Shown piece by piece: positions 36,385-45,644 of a stretch of DNA of 47,100 bases. This DNA is from Campylobacterales bacterium (lineage in GTDB: Bacteria > Campylobacterota > Campylobacteria > Campylobacterales > Nautiliaceae). Each line of letters begins with the position of its first letter. Position 1 is the first letter of the stretch. Below the pieces are notes generated by a model. That model ran no database searches, was not told the origin of the DNA, and saw only the letters and a list, made by a program, of their open reading frames with translations. The position numbers were made by a program, and so were the translations under genes. The stretch covers positions 1-47,100 of the forward strand of contig JALUWM010000092.1 of assembly GCA_027019465.1 (NCBI GenBank), written 5' to 3'.

Positions 36385-38124
36385 ATGAACTGGGATTTAA
36401 CAACACTTTTTAACTCAATACCAGAAGCAGAAGAATTTTTAAAAAAAGCAGAATTTAAAGCACAAGATTTTGAAAAACTATACAAGAACAGACTTTATAC
36501 CCTAACACCTGAAGAATTTTTAGAAGTTTTAAAAAAATATGAAGAAATTTTAGAAAATATTGGCAGAAGTTTAACTTATATATTTTTACAATTTGCAACA
36601 GATTCAAATAAAGGAAATTTTTTAGCGGCTTTTGAAGAACTGTCAAACAAAGTAGAAGAGCATCTTATTTGGTTTGAACTTGAATTTATCTATCTTCCAA
36701 TTGATAAACAGCAAAGATTTATTGATAACAGCGGAATTTATAAATATTATTTAATTCATCTCCAACAAACGGCTCCGTATAAACTAAGCGAAAAAGAAGA
36801 AAAAATATTAATGAAAAAAGATTTAACATCTTCTAGCGCTTTTACAAGGCTTTTTGATGAACATATAAGCCGCCTTAAATTTTTCTTTGAAGGTAAGAAA
36901 TTAAGTGAAGAAGAAGTTTTAAGCAAATTATATTCAAATGACAGAAACGAAAGAAAAAAAGCCGGGGTGAGCCTAACTCAAGGACTAAAACCTCATCAAA
37001 ATCTGTTTGCTTTTATCTATAATCAAATCAAAAAAGACTGGAAAATAGATTATGTGGAAATAAGAGGTTACGATAATGCCGAAATGCCAAGACATATGGC
37101 AAACAAAGTTAGCAAAAAAAGTGTAGATGCTCTTGTTAAAAGCGTAAATGAAAATACAAAAATTGTAGAAGAATACTATACAATAAAAAAATCTCTCCTT
37201 GGTTATGATAAATTATATGATTATGACAGATACGCTCCACTAAAATTTACAGATAAAAACTCTGAAATTACTTTTGAAGAAGCAAAAGAGTTAGTACTAA
37301 ACGCATTTAAAAAATTTTCTCCTAAATTTTATGAAATAGCCCTAAAGGCATTTGAAGAAAAATGGATTGATGTTTATCCAAAAGAAGCTAAAAGAGGAGG
37401 AGCATTTTCACACTCAGCAACACCAAACGCACATCCATATGTATTATTAAACTACACAAATCAAAGAAGAGATGTTTTTACCCTAGCCCACGAATTAGGA
37501 CATGCTATTCATCAATATTTAGCAAGAGAAGTTGGCTATCTAAATCAAGATACTCCTCTAACAACGGCAGAGACTGCTAGTATATTTGCAGAAATGCTTT
37601 TGTTTGAGGAGCTTAAAAAAGATTTAGACAAAAAAGAGCTTGCAGAAATTTACGCTTCTAAACTTGAAGATATTTTTGCAACTCTATTTAGACAAATTGT
37701 ATTTACAAATTTTGAAAGAGAAGTTCATTCGTTTGATGAGTTAAAACCAAAGGAATTTAATAAAATATGGATGAGAGAAAATCAAAAAATGTTTGGTGAT
37801 AGCGTATATTTAACAAAAAATTACGAAATTTGGTGGAGTTATATTCCACATTTTATCCATTCTCCATTTTATTGTTATTCATATTCATATGCCCAGCTTT
37901 TAGTCTTAGCACTATTTAGGCTTTACAAAGAAAATTTTGAAAATTTTGAAGAAAAATATATTAAATTCCTTAGCCTTGGCGGAAGCATCCCACCTAAAAA
38001 ACAATTTATGGAACTTTTCGGACTTAATATAGAAAAAGAAGATTTTTGGCAAAAAGGAATAAAAGAAGTAGATAATATACTTTTTGAATTTAAAGGAGTA
38101 ATTAATGATATTACAAACGACTAA
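36385..38124 (+). CDS. pepF: Oligoendopeptidase F, M3 family
   Basis: A 579-residue zinc peptidase that trims oligopeptides in the cytoplasm. The zinc site HELGHAIH is near residue 373, with the third ligand Glu in the TAETASIFAEML segment. The N-terminal helical domain is typical of PepF. A three-codon repeat ENFENFEEK occurs near residue 515. It follows pabC by 11 bases and precedes the SspB-like gene, which starts 19 bases before its stop. Confidence 0.95.
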   Translation: MNWDLTTLFNSIPEAEEFLKKAEFKAQDFEKLYKNRLYTLTPEEFLEVLKKYEEILENIGRSLTYIFLQFATDSNKGNFLAAFEELSNKVEEHLIWFELEFIYLPIDKQQRFIDNSGIYKYYLIHLQQTAPYKLSEKEEKILMKKDLTSSSAFTRLFDEHISRLKFFFEGKKLSEEEVLSKLYSNDRNERKKAGVSLTQGLKPHQNLFAFIYNQIKKDWKIDYVEIRGYDNAEMPRHMANKVSKKSVDALVKSVNENTKIVEEYYTIKKSLLGYDKLYDYDRYAPLKFTDKNSEITFEEAKELVLNAFKKFSPKFYEIALKAFEEKWIDVYPKEAKRGGAFSHSATPNAHPYVLLNYTNQRRDVFTLAHELGHAIHQYLAREVGYLNQDTPLTTAETASIFAEMLLFEELKKDLDKKELAEIYASKLEDIFATLFRQIVFTNFEREVHSFDELKPKEFNKIWMRENQKMFGDSVYLTKNYEIWWSYIPHFIHSPFYCYSYSYAQLLVLALFRLYKENFENFEEKYIKFLSLGGSIPPKKQFMELFGLNIEKEDFWQKGIKEVDNILFEFKGVINDITND

Positions 38125-38524
38125 ATTTAGAAAAATAAAAGCAAAACATGCAAAAGAGCTGTTGGAATTTTTAATTCCAAATGCTGAAGAGTTTGATGTT
38201 TTATGTTCAACTGATAAAATAACTTTTAATCCGGAATTACCAAAACATATAAGCAGTGCTTTTGGCGAAGTTTTGGTGTTTACACTTGCAAACTATACCC
38301 TAAGCACTGCAAAAATAATGGATAATAAATTAACATTTGAAGCCGGATTTGGAGAAGAAAACATAGGAAGCGTGGTAAGTGTGCCTTTAAGTGCAATTAT
38401 TCAAATTACAGAGGAAGAAACACCACTTTTTATAAATGTGGCGGCAACACTTCCAAAACCAGAGCCGGAAAAGACCCAAAATCCGTTTGAATTAAATCCG
38501 AGAAATAAAAAATTTATGAATTAA
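38105..38524 (+). CDS. Conserved protein resembling SspB (ClpXP adaptor)
   Basis: A 139-residue protein of unknown function in the position of Cj1100 in C. jejuni (from memory). By eye it follows the SspB plan: an N-terminal helix with KELLEFL, strands around ISSAFGEVLVFTLANYTL, LTFEAGFGEE, VSVPLSAIIQIT and then a polar, Pro/Glu-rich tail ending in basic residues (NPRNKKFMN). SspB delivers ssrA-tagged proteins to ClpXP and uses such a tail to hold ClpX. The similarity is remote and untested. AAAGGAG precedes the ATG. Confidence 0.5.
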   Translation: MILQTTKFRKIKAKHAKELLEFLIPNAEEFDVLCSTDKITFNPELPKHISSAFGEVLVFTLANYTLSTAKIMDNKLTFEAGFGEENIGSVVSVPLSAIIQITEEETPLFINVAATLPKPEPEKTQNPFELNPRNKKFMN

Positions 38525-39383
38525 TAAAATTCACAACAGCTTCAATCTCTTTTGTTTTTGTTTTAAAAACCATATATGCTTTTCTTTTTAAATTAAGCCC
38601 TTTTATTTTTGCTCCAAATAATTTACCCTCTTTAAGCTCGTCTTTTATAACCATTTTTGAAATAATAGATACAACCTGCTCACTTGAATTTTTAACGGTA
38701 TATTTTAGGGCGGTAGAGTTATGAACAACACTGACGACATTTAAATCATCACATTTAAATCCTTCTTTTTCAAAAACTTTTTTTATAAATTCCCTGGTGG
38801 AAGAATTAGATTCTCTACAGATAATCTTATATTTTTTCAAATCTTCCAACTCAATACTTCTTGGAAGAAGTTTATTTGAAAAAACAACCAGTTCATCATC
38901 CATCCATTCGACATATTCCAAGCCGTTATCTACTTTTTTTGTCACAAAGCCCAAATCAATAACAGCATTTTGAATATCTTCCAATAAAGAGGCATTGCTT
39001 TTAATTACTAAATTTATATCTTTGTTTATTAAACTTTTATAATATTTTATACATTCAGGCAGATTATAACTCCCAAGTGTCGGAGAAGCCCCTATTACAA
39101 AAGGCATATCAAGATTTTTAAATTTTTCTATTTTATTTTCAAATCCTTCTAAAAAGATATCAAATTCTTTTGCAATTTTTAAAAAATTCTGCCCATTTTT
39201 AGTAAGAATAACCCCATTTTTTTTCCGCTCAAAAAGAGTAACTCCTAAATATTTTTCCAATATTCTTATCTGTTGGGTAACCGCCGGCTGAGAGATACCA
39301 AGAACTTTACTTGCTTTTGAAAAACTAAACTCTTTGTTTATCACTAAAAATGTGTAAATTTTATCCAGATATTTTGTAATCAT
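38514..39383 (-). CDS. LysR-type transcriptional regulator
   Basis: A 289-residue regulator with an N-terminal winged helix (SFSKASKVLGISQPAVTQQIRILEKYLGVTLFER, about 20-55) and a co-inducer domain from about 90. The effector is unknown. It converges with the SspB-like gene, overlapping by 11 bases, and diverges from uvrD. LysR proteins usually act on the divergent promoter and their own, so uvrD or its own gene is a candidate target. Confidence 0.92.
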   Translation of the reverse strand: MITKYLDKIYTFLVINKEFSFSKASKVLGISQPAVTQQIRILEKYLGVTLFERKKNGVILTKNGQNFLKIAKEFDIFLEGFENKIEKFKNLDMPFVIGASPTLGSYNLPECIKYYKSLINKDINLVIKSNASLLEDIQNAVIDLGFVTKKVDNGLEYVEWMDDELVVFSNKLLPRSIELEDLKKYKIICRESNSSTREFIKKVFEKEGFKCDDLNVVSVVHNSTALKYTVKNSSEQVVSIISKMVIKDELKEGKLFGAKIKGLNLKRKAYMVFKTKTKEIEAVVNFINS

Positions 39384-39395
39384 TATCTCCTCTTC

Positions 39396-39409
39396 ATAAA
39401 TTGATTTAT
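39396..39409. promoter_or_regulatory. Candidate LysR operator palindrome
   Basis: ATAAATTGATTTAT is a perfect 6-2-6 palindrome 13 bases upstream of the LysR start and just downstream of its -10 box (39415-39420). Location suits autoregulation. Confidence 0.35.
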
Positions 39410-39414
39410 ATCTA

Positions 39415-39420
39415 ATTATA
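39415..39420 (-). promoter_or_regulatory. -10 box for the LysR gene
   Basis: TATAAT on the minus strand, 31 bases upstream of the LysR ATG, next to the palindrome. Confidence 0.45.
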
Positions 39421-39454
39421 ACTAAATCTTATATTAAAAAGCAAAAAAATTTGT

Positions 39455-39460
39455 TATAAT
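39455..39460 (+). promoter_or_regulatory. -10 box for uvrD
   Basis: TTTGTTATAAT, with TATAAT 20 bases before the helicase ATG. It would start the uvrD-truB-csrA-ispE run. Confidence 0.55.
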
Positions 39461-39480
39461 TAAATAAAAAAGCAGGACAA

Positions 39481-41469
39481 ATGAAATTTTTAGATGAATT
39501 AAACGAACAACAACAAAAAGCAGCTACACATATTGACGGAGCTTTATTAATTTTAGCAGGGGCAGGAAGCGGAAAAACAAAAACGATTACTACACGGCTT
39601 GCTTATCTTTTAAATTTAGGAATAGACCCGGCAAACACCCTAACTCTTACATTTACCAATAAAGCCGCAAGTGAAATGAGACAAAGAGCTCTTAGTATGA
39701 TTGAAAACAATATTTCCCACCCTCCCCTTTTAGTAACATTTCATAAATTCGGACTTATGTTTTTAAAACTTTATATTCATTTATTAAATAGAGACAATAA
39801 TTTTGTAATAATAGATAAAGATGACCAAAAAAAGATATTAAAACAAATATCAACCGAATTACCACCAAATTATATGAGTAAAGAAATAAGCAGATATAAA
39901 AATTCATTCTTAAGCCCGGATGAAGTCTATGCTCTTGCTAATGATACAAACTATAAAAAAATGGCTCATATTTATGATAAATATCAAAATTATTTAATAG
40001 AAAATAATTTAGTTGATTTTGACGATTTACTTCTTTTAACATATAAAATTTTAGATGAGAATGACGAGCTAGCAAATGAAATAAGCAATAAATATCAATA
40101 TATTATGGTAGATGAATATCAAGACACTAATGAAATTCAGCTGTTACTTTTAAAAAAACTGTGTAAAAACCACAATAATATTTGTGTAGTGGGAGATGAC
40201 GACCAGAGTATTTACGGATTTAGAGGGGCAAATCATAAAAATATTTTAGAATTTGAAAAAGATTTTAAAGCAAAAGTTATAAAACTTGAATTAAATTACC
40301 GCTCAACAAATCAAATATTAAATGCTGCAAATTCTTTAATATCTTTTAATAAACAACGGTATAATAAAAAATTAATTTCAGCCCTTGGAGATGGTAAGGA
40401 AGTTAGAGTCATAGGCAAATACAATGAACTTACAGAAGCAGAAACAATAGCAAAAGAAATAAAAAATCTTATAAAAAACGGTGTAAATCCAAAAAATATT
40501 GCCATTCTTTACAGAATTAATGCCCTCTCCCGCTCTATTGAAGACGGACTAAGAAATGAAGGAATTGCTTATAAACTCGTAGGTGGAATGAGATTTTACG
40601 AAAGAGAAGAGATAAAAGATTTAATAAGCTATTTAAGAATTTTTGTAAATGAAAATGATGATTACTCTTTTAAAAGAATTGTAAATAAACCAAGACGCGG
40701 AATTGGGAAAACGACCATAAATAAACTAGAAAACGCAAAAGCTGAAAAATCCTTTATTGAATTTATAAAAGAAAACGAACTTGAATTTGTGAGCAAAAAA
40801 ACGGCTAAAACCCTAAAAGAGTTTGTAAAAGATATGGAAATTTTAAGTAAAGCCTCAATAGATAATCTTCCTGAACTTATTGAAGAAAAAATAAATCTTT
40901 CAAAAGCTTATAAAGACGAAGACAAAGCCAGAAATATAGAAGAATTTTACGGACTTATGAAAGATAAATATGATTTAACATTAAGAGAGTTTCTAAATGA
41001 ACTTTCATTAGAATCAGACCAAGACAAGATCACAAATGAAACAATAAATCTTATGAGTATCCACGCAAGCAAAGGGCTTGAGTTTGATTATCTTTATGTA
41101 ATAGGACTGGAAGAAGGATTTTTTCCACTTGGAGATGCTGATATAGAAGAAGAAAGACGCTTAGCGTATGTAGCTATTACAAGAGCAAAAAAAGAACTTA
41201 CTTTATCATTTGTTGAAACAAGATATATAAGAGGTCAAAGAAGCAGGGTTTCAAAAAGCAGATTTTTAACAGAAGCCGGACTTATTAAAGGGGAAAGAGT
41301 AAATCTAAAAGAACACAGTAGCTTAAAAACAGGCTCTTTAGTAAAACATAAAGTTTTTGGTACAGGAAGAGTAATAGGCATAAATAAAGCAGGAAATAAA
41401 ACCAAATTAAAAATTGATTTTGGAGGTAGTATAAGAGAAATCTTAAGTGATTTTGTAGAAAAAGCTTAA
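39481..41469 (+). CDS. uvrD: UvrD/PcrA/Rep-type DNA helicase
   Basis: A 662-residue superfamily 1 helicase that unwinds DNA in repair or replication restart. Walker A AGAGSGKTKT is at 26-35; LTFTNKAASEMR, VDEYQDTNEIQ, GDDDQSIYGFRGA, LNYRST and SIHASKGLEFDYL are the following helicase motifs. The C-terminus has an SH3-like tail (LKTGSLVKHKVFGTGRV) as in PcrA. Precise subclass not decided. Confidence 0.93.
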   Translation: MKFLDELNEQQQKAATHIDGALLILAGAGSGKTKTITTRLAYLLNLGIDPANTLTLTFTNKAASEMRQRALSMIENNISHPPLLVTFHKFGLMFLKLYIHLLNRDNNFVIIDKDDQKKILKQISTELPPNYMSKEISRYKNSFLSPDEVYALANDTNYKKMAHIYDKYQNYLIENNLVDFDDLLLLTYKILDENDELANEISNKYQYIMVDEYQDTNEIQLLLLKKLCKNHNNICVVGDDDQSIYGFRGANHKNILEFEKDFKAKVIKLELNYRSTNQILNAANSLISFNKQRYNKKLISALGDGKEVRVIGKYNELTEAETIAKEIKNLIKNGVNPKNIAILYRINALSRSIEDGLRNEGIAYKLVGGMRFYEREEIKDLISYLRIFVNENDDYSFKRIVNKPRRGIGKTTINKLENAKAEKSFIEFIKENELEFVSKKTAKTLKEFVKDMEILSKASIDNLPELIEEKINLSKAYKDEDKARNIEEFYGLMKDKYDLTLREFLNELSLESDQDKITNETINLMSIHASKGLEFDYLYVIGLEEGFFPLGDADIEEERRLAYVAITRAKKELTLSFVETRYIRGQRSRVSKSRFLTEAGLIKGERVNLKEHSSLKTGSLVKHKVFGTGRVIGINKAGNKTKLKIDFGGSIREILSDFVEKA

Positions 41470-41515
41470 ATGGGAAAATGAGTGAATGGGCAAAGAAGTA
41501 AATGAGTTACTTGTT
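41466..41515. repeat. Octamer array between uvrD and truB
   Basis: Units TTAAATGG, GAAAATGA, GTGAATGG, GCAAAGAA, GTAAATGA, GTTACTTG follow the GTNRATGR octamer, the reverse complement of the YCATYNAC arrays in pabB. It fills the gap just before the truB ribosome site and includes the uvrD stop. Confidence 0.65.
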
Positions 41516-41528
41516 AAAAAGGAATTTA

Positions 41529-42356
41529 ATGGATTGTAAAAATATGCTTTTTGTAGCAAATAAACCAATGTTTATTAGCTCTAATAAATTTTTAAATCAA
41601 TTAAAGAAAAAATATGGAATTAAAAAAATGGGATTTTCAGGAACTCTTGATCCATTTGCGTGTGGATGTTTAATAATTGCAACCGGGCAATATACAAAAT
41701 TTTTCAGATTCCTTAAAAAAACACCAAAAGCATACATTACAACCCTAATACTTGGAGCCTCTTCCCCTACCCTTGATATAGAAAAAATTGAAAAAATAGA
41801 AAATGTAGAAAAAATAGACACAGAAAAAATAAAAGAAGTTTTAAATTCATTTTTAGGAAAACAGCTTCAACTTCCTCCAAAATATTCAGCAAAAAGAATA
41901 AACGGTAAAAGAGCTTATGAACTGGCAAGAGAAAATGAAAAATTTAAATTAAAAGAAACACAAATAGAAATTTCTGATATTGAACTTATAAATTATTCTC
42001 ATCCGTTTATTACATTTAAAACAGTTGTCAGTGAAGGAACATATATAAGAAGTCTCGGATTTGATATAGCTCAAAGATTAGGAACTACCGGAACATTAAC
42101 TTATCTTGAAAGAATAAATGAAGGAAATTTTTTTTATGAATGTGAAAAAAAATTAGATCCTTATAATTATATATGGCCAAAAGAAAATAATTATAACAAT
42201 GAAGAAGATTTGATTTTAGGCAGAAAACTTGATATAAATAATTTTGAAATAAAACAAGAAGGTATTTATAAAATAAAAACTAAAAAATTTTTAAGTATAA
42301 TTGAAATAAAAGAAGATAAAATAAGCTATCTTCTAAACAGGATAAATTTATGTTAG
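41529..42356 (+). CDS. truB: tRNA pseudouridine(55) synthase TruB
   Basis: A 275-residue enzyme that makes pseudouridine 55 in the T arm of tRNA. Catalytic Asp41 stands in [26 protein letters not shown] and [10 protein letters not shown] are family segments. AAAAAGGA five bases upstream supports the ATG at 41529 over one nine codons earlier. Residues about 84-100 are a charged Ile/Glu/Lys insert coded by a 9-base repeat. It overlaps csrA by 7 bases. Confidence 0.93.
   Translation: MDCKNMLFVANKPMFISSNKFLNQLKKKYGIKKMGFSGTLDPFACGCLIIATGQYTKFFRFLKKTPKAYITTLILGASSPTLDIEKIEKIENVEKIDTEKIKEVLNSFLGKQLQLPPKYSAKRINGKRAYELARENEKFKLKETQIEISDIELINYSHPFITFKTVVSEGTYIRSLGFDIAQRLGTTGTLTYLERINEGNFFYECEKKLDPYNYIWPKENNYNNEEDLILGRKLDINNFEIKQEGIYKIKTKKFLSIIEIKEDKISYLLNRINLC
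41778..41831 (+). repeat. Nine-base IEK repeat inside truB
   Basis: Six consecutive 9-base units close to ATAGAAAAA give [18 protein letters not shown]. It preserves frame by period and lies in a loop following the catalytic region. Different from the 7/8-base families. Confidence 0.6.
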
Positions 42357-42601
42357 TAATAAGCAGAAAATTAAATGAAAAAATAAAAATAGGAGAAAAT
42401 ATAGAAATTTATATAATTTCTATTGACAAAAATCAGGTAAAAATAGGTATTGAAGCACCAAAAGAAGTTACTATTTTAAGAGGTGAATTAATAGAAAGTA
42501 TAAAAGAAGAAAATAAAAAAGCAGTAAAATCTATAAACATAGAAAATTTAAAAAATTTTTCAAAGGTTATAAATGAAAATAAAAGCACCAGCAAAAGTTA
42601 A
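42350..42601 (+). CDS. csrA: Carbon storage regulator CsrA
   Basis: An 83-residue RNA-binding translational regulator. [20 protein letters not shown] and [18 protein letters not shown] are the dimer and RNA-binding strands, including the conserved Leu4 and Arg6/Arg42 surroundings. The C-terminal tail is about 20 residues longer than E. coli CsrA; longer tails are known to aid FliW binding in other bacteria. FliW is not in the window. In Campylobacter, CsrA controls flagellin translation, fitting the flagellar genes nearby. Confidence 0.95.
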   Translation: MLVISRKLNEKIKIGENIEIYIISIDKNQVKIGIEAPKEVTILRGELIESIKEENKKAVKSINIENLKNFSKVINENKSTSKS

Positions 42602-43313
42602 TATGTTCTTAAAAATCACAGGACATGACGGATATTACCATCTTTTAAATTCAAGATTTATGAAAGTTGATAATCTATATGATGAGATAGAAATTGTTGA
42701 ATCAGATAAGTTTGACATAAAAGGCGATATAAATTGTGCCCTAAGAGATAATACTGTTTTTAAGGCCTATGTAGAACTAACTCAGGAATATTCGGAAATA
42801 AAAAAATGGTTTATAGGCAAAGAGATAAGAATTAAAAAAAATATTCCGGAAATGGCGGGACTTGGCGGAGGAAGCAGTGATGCTGCAGCATTTTTAAAAT
42901 TAGTTAATGAAAAAAGTAAACTTAATTTATCTACTGAAGAACTCATAAAAATAGGTAAAAAAATAGGAAGCGATGTTGCGTTTTTCTTATATGATTGCGA
43001 TGTTGCAGATGTTTATGGAAGAGGAGATATTGTTAAACCAAGAAATGAAAAAGCCCTAAATTTAGAAATTTTCACTCCTCCAATTGAATGTTCAACTCCA
43101 GATGTTTATAAAATGTATAAAGAGCAATTTTTTAATCCTAGCCCAACTGATTTAGATAAAAAAGAAACCACTGAAATATTGCAGAATTTTTCTCCCACAG
43201 AACTTAATGATTTACTAAAACCAGCTCTTATGTTATATCCAGAACTTAACAGATATCTACATTATGGATTTTTCAGTGGAAGTGGAAGCAGCTTTTTTAG
43301 ACCTATATCTTAA
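42573..43313 (+). CDS. ispE: 4-diphosphocytidyl-2-C-methyl-D-erythritol kinase IspE
   Basis: A 246-residue GHMP kinase of the MEP isoprenoid pathway. [14 protein letters not shown] opens the protein, [15 protein letters not shown] (near 92-106) is the ATP loop, and [11 protein letters not shown] is the closing GHMP motif. Active-site Lys and Asp ([10 protein letters not shown] region) appear present. It overlaps csrA by 29 bases in another frame, so translation is probably coupled. Its stop meets the convergent FliT-like gene. Confidence 0.94.
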   Translation: MKIKAPAKVNMFLKITGHDGYYHLLNSRFMKVDNLYDEIEIVESDKFDIKGDINCALRDNTVFKAYVELTQEYSEIKKWFIGKEIRIKKNIPEMAGLGGGSSDAAAFLKLVNEKSKLNLSTEELIKIGKKIGSDVAFFLYDCDVADVYGRGDIVKPRNEKALNLEIFTPPIECSTPDVYKMYKEQFFNPSPTDLDKKETTEILQNFSPTELNDLLKPALMLYPELNRYLHYGFFSGSGSSFFRPIS

Positions 43314-43560
43314 AATCTATTCCACTTTTAATATCTTTTTGATTAAATTTTTTTAATTTTTTAATCTCTTGCATATTTTTAAAAAGTCTTAATTTTTCTT
43401 TTTTTATAATCTCTTTTGCAAGATTAATATAACTTAAAATCTCTTTTGCCTCATCAATAGAAGAAAAACAAGGCTCCTTATTAGATATTTGCTGTAATTT
43501 TCCCACGTTTTCATTAATTACAGCAAGTTTTATCTCATTTAATGAATAACTTTCTTTCAT
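43303..43560 (-). CDS. Small FliT-like protein after fliS
   Basis: An 85-residue helical, lysine-rich protein with no recognised family motif. From memory its place after flaG-fliD-fliS matches a small hypothetical gene in C. jejuni (Cj0550). FliT in other bacteria is a chaperone for FliD and lies at this spot, so that role is guessed by context only. Its ATG overlaps the fliS stop (TAATG). Confidence 0.6.
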   Translation of the reverse strand: MKESYSLNEIKLAVINENVGKLQQISNKEPCFSSIDEAKEILSYINLAKEIIKKEKLRLFKNMQEIKKLKKFNQKDIKSGIDFKI

Positions 43561-43937
43561 TAATTAATACCTGTTTCTTCTTTCCACGCCACTATAAGCT
43601 CTTTTAAAACATTTATTACTTGGTCAATATGATCTACATTATCTTCAGCATTTGCTTTTGCTAATAGTTCCAGCTGGTATGCATAAAGTCCATTTAAATA
43701 ATAAGCTATTTGACCACCTTTTTCAAAATCTAATATATTTATAAGTTCTACAAAAATATCAGATGTTTTATTTATAAATTTTACTTTTTTTTCAATATTT
43801 TTTTCTTTTATAGCTTTTTTTACAAAACTTGCAAATCTTAAAGCTCCTTCATACATCATTAACACAAGCTTTGCTGGATCATCTACACCTAAATTTAATT
43901 GATTATAATTATTCATTATATTTGCATTATATGTCAT
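43560..43937 (-). CDS. fliS: Flagellar export chaperone FliS
   Basis: A 125-residue chaperone that binds the C-terminus of flagellin before export. VDDPAKLVLMMYEGALRF near residue 18 is the family signature, followed by amphipathic helices. It sits 10 bases after fliD and overlaps the FliT-like gene, in a flaG-fliD-fliS operon. Confidence 0.94.
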   Translation of the reverse strand: MTYNANIMNNYNQLNLGVDDPAKLVLMMYEGALRFASFVKKAIKEKNIEKKVKFINKTSDIFVELINILDFEKGGQIAYYLNGLYAYQLELLAKANAEDNVDHIDQVINVLKELIVAWKEETGIN

Positions 43938-43947
43938 TTTTTACCCT

Positions 43948-45642
43948 TTATTTAGAATTTATAGCTTGTTGTATTGTCATATTAAGAGATTTACTTTGTA
44001 CATTAAACTGATTTATCGTATCATTATATAAAGCAAATTGTTCTGACATAATATTATATTTTGTATCTAAATATTCGTTCATTGAATCAATTCTATTTTG
44101 ATAATCTTTTTCTTGATTTTGTATATTTTGAGATAATAATTCAAGATCGGAATTATTCCCTGTAGCTATTGAATCAAAGTCACTGTCTAATTTTGTAAAA
44201 GCGTTTGTTGTAAATTGTTCTACCAAATCAGGATGTTTTGCATATGTATTTTGAAATGTTGTTGCATCAAAACTTAACATCCCTGTTCTATTCATACTTA
44301 ATCCCATATCAGCTGCTGAAAAAATAGCCTGAGTTTGATATGAATTCCCATTTAAATCAGATTGTGTCGTAGTATAATTTAAAGTAGTATCAAATAAATC
44401 AGAGCTTAATTTTGAAGATATCATAGTAAAATCACTATTTCCTTGAAAAAGACCTACATTCCCACTATCTTTATTAAAAGCGGTTAAATTTTGTAAATTA
44501 CTTATCATCGCATTATAATCAGCTACAAATTGTTGAATACTTTTTGTTATATCATCTATATTACTATCAATATTAACCTGTGAATCACCACTTGAAAGTA
44601 GATTGATACTAACTCCGGGAATTAAATCGGTTACTTCGTTTTTGCTTCTTTCTATTTCAACATTATTATAATCAAAAACTGCATCTTCGGCCGTTTGAAT
44701 TCTATTTGAATTTGTAAAATCTGTATTATTGTTAATATCTGTTGTTAAATTTGTATCGTCAAATGAAATATCACCTATTTGTTGAAGAGATATTTGTATA
44801 TGTCCATTTGTAAAAGAAGCACTTATTCCTTTAAGTGAATTACCAGATGAGTCTTGTAAATCTCCGTTATTTATTGCATTTACAAAATCGCTCACCGTAG
44901 CTCCATTTGCAACATTCATAGAATAATCAATACCGTTAATTGAGGCTTTAAAAGTTTGTTCAGCACCACTGTTATTAACTTCATCAGTATCAGAGCTATA
45001 AGAAGCTGACTCATAAACAGTTTGATTAAGCCCTAAATCATCTATACTCCCATAATCAAATTTTATAATATTGTCTTTTCCCGTATCATTTGCTTTTAAA
45101 ATTAATTTATAAGGATCATTACCTATACCGGTATCTATAATTTGAGCACTAACTCCTGCATTGGCATTGTTTATCGCATCTTTTAAATCACTCAAAGTAG
45201 CTCCGGCATTTAAATTAATATTTACACTGCTTGTTCCTACTCCTAAAGTTAATGTAGCATCACTATTGGCTATTTGTGTATCAAGACTGGCAAATCCTTT
45301 ACTCTCATAAATATCGTTTTTTGCAATATTTTTAACATTAATATCAAAGACTTGAGGTTTAACCCCTGCACTCGCACTGACACTAACACTGCTTCCATTT
45401 ACATTTGTACTAACTTTTTCAAAAGCAGTTCCTTGTGCTAAATCTATCGTGTCTGATTTTACAGTTGAGGCAATAGTAATGAATTTACTTAAAGCAGTCT
45501 GACGTTTTTGTAATAAATCTAATTTAGATTTTAGAGGATCAATCATTAATTGTTCATCTGCATTTTTTAATTTATCTATTAAATTAGAATTTAATACGCC
45601 ACTCCCTATTCCAAGAGAGCTTAATGTTCCAAAATCAGCCAT
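43948..45642 (-). CDS. fliD: Flagellar filament cap protein FliD
   Basis: A 564-residue cap protein that guides flagellin subunits into the filament tip. Residues 1-100 and the last 80 are helical coiled coils (LLQKRQTALSKFITIA; ending in NVQSKSLNMTIQQAINSK), with beta domains between. No cysteines are seen. AAAGGATAAAA precedes the ATG. It lies 3 bases after flaG. Confidence 0.93.
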   Translation of the reverse strand: MADFGTLSSLGIGSGVLNSNLIDKLKNADEQLMIDPLKSKLDLLQKRQTALSKFITIASTVKSDTIDLAQGTAFEKVSTNVNGSSVSVSASAGVKPQVFDINVKNIAKNDIYESKGFASLDTQIANSDATLTLGVGTSSVNINLNAGATLSDLKDAINNANAGVSAQIIDTGIGNDPYKLILKANDTGKDNIIKFDYGSIDDLGLNQTVYESASYSSDTDEVNNSGAEQTFKASINGIDYSMNVANGATVSDFVNAINNGDLQDSSGNSLKGISASFTNGHIQISLQQIGDISFDDTNLTTDINNNTDFTNSNRIQTAEDAVFDYNNVEIERSKNEVTDLIPGVSINLLSSGDSQVNIDSNIDDITKSIQQFVADYNAMISNLQNLTAFNKDSGNVGLFQGNSDFTMISSKLSSDLFDTTLNYTTTQSDLNGNSYQTQAIFSAADMGLSMNRTGMLSFDATTFQNTYAKHPDLVEQFTTNAFTKLDSDFDSIATGNNSDLELLSQNIQNQEKDYQNRIDSMNEYLDTKYNIMSEQFALYNDTINQFNVQSKSLNMTIQQAINSK

Positions 45643-45644
45643 TT

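Noticed and set aside
37931-37965. GAAAATTTT repeats in pepF as another array member
   Set aside because: Only two to three 9-base copies coding for ENFENFEEK; ordinary codon-level similarity is enough.
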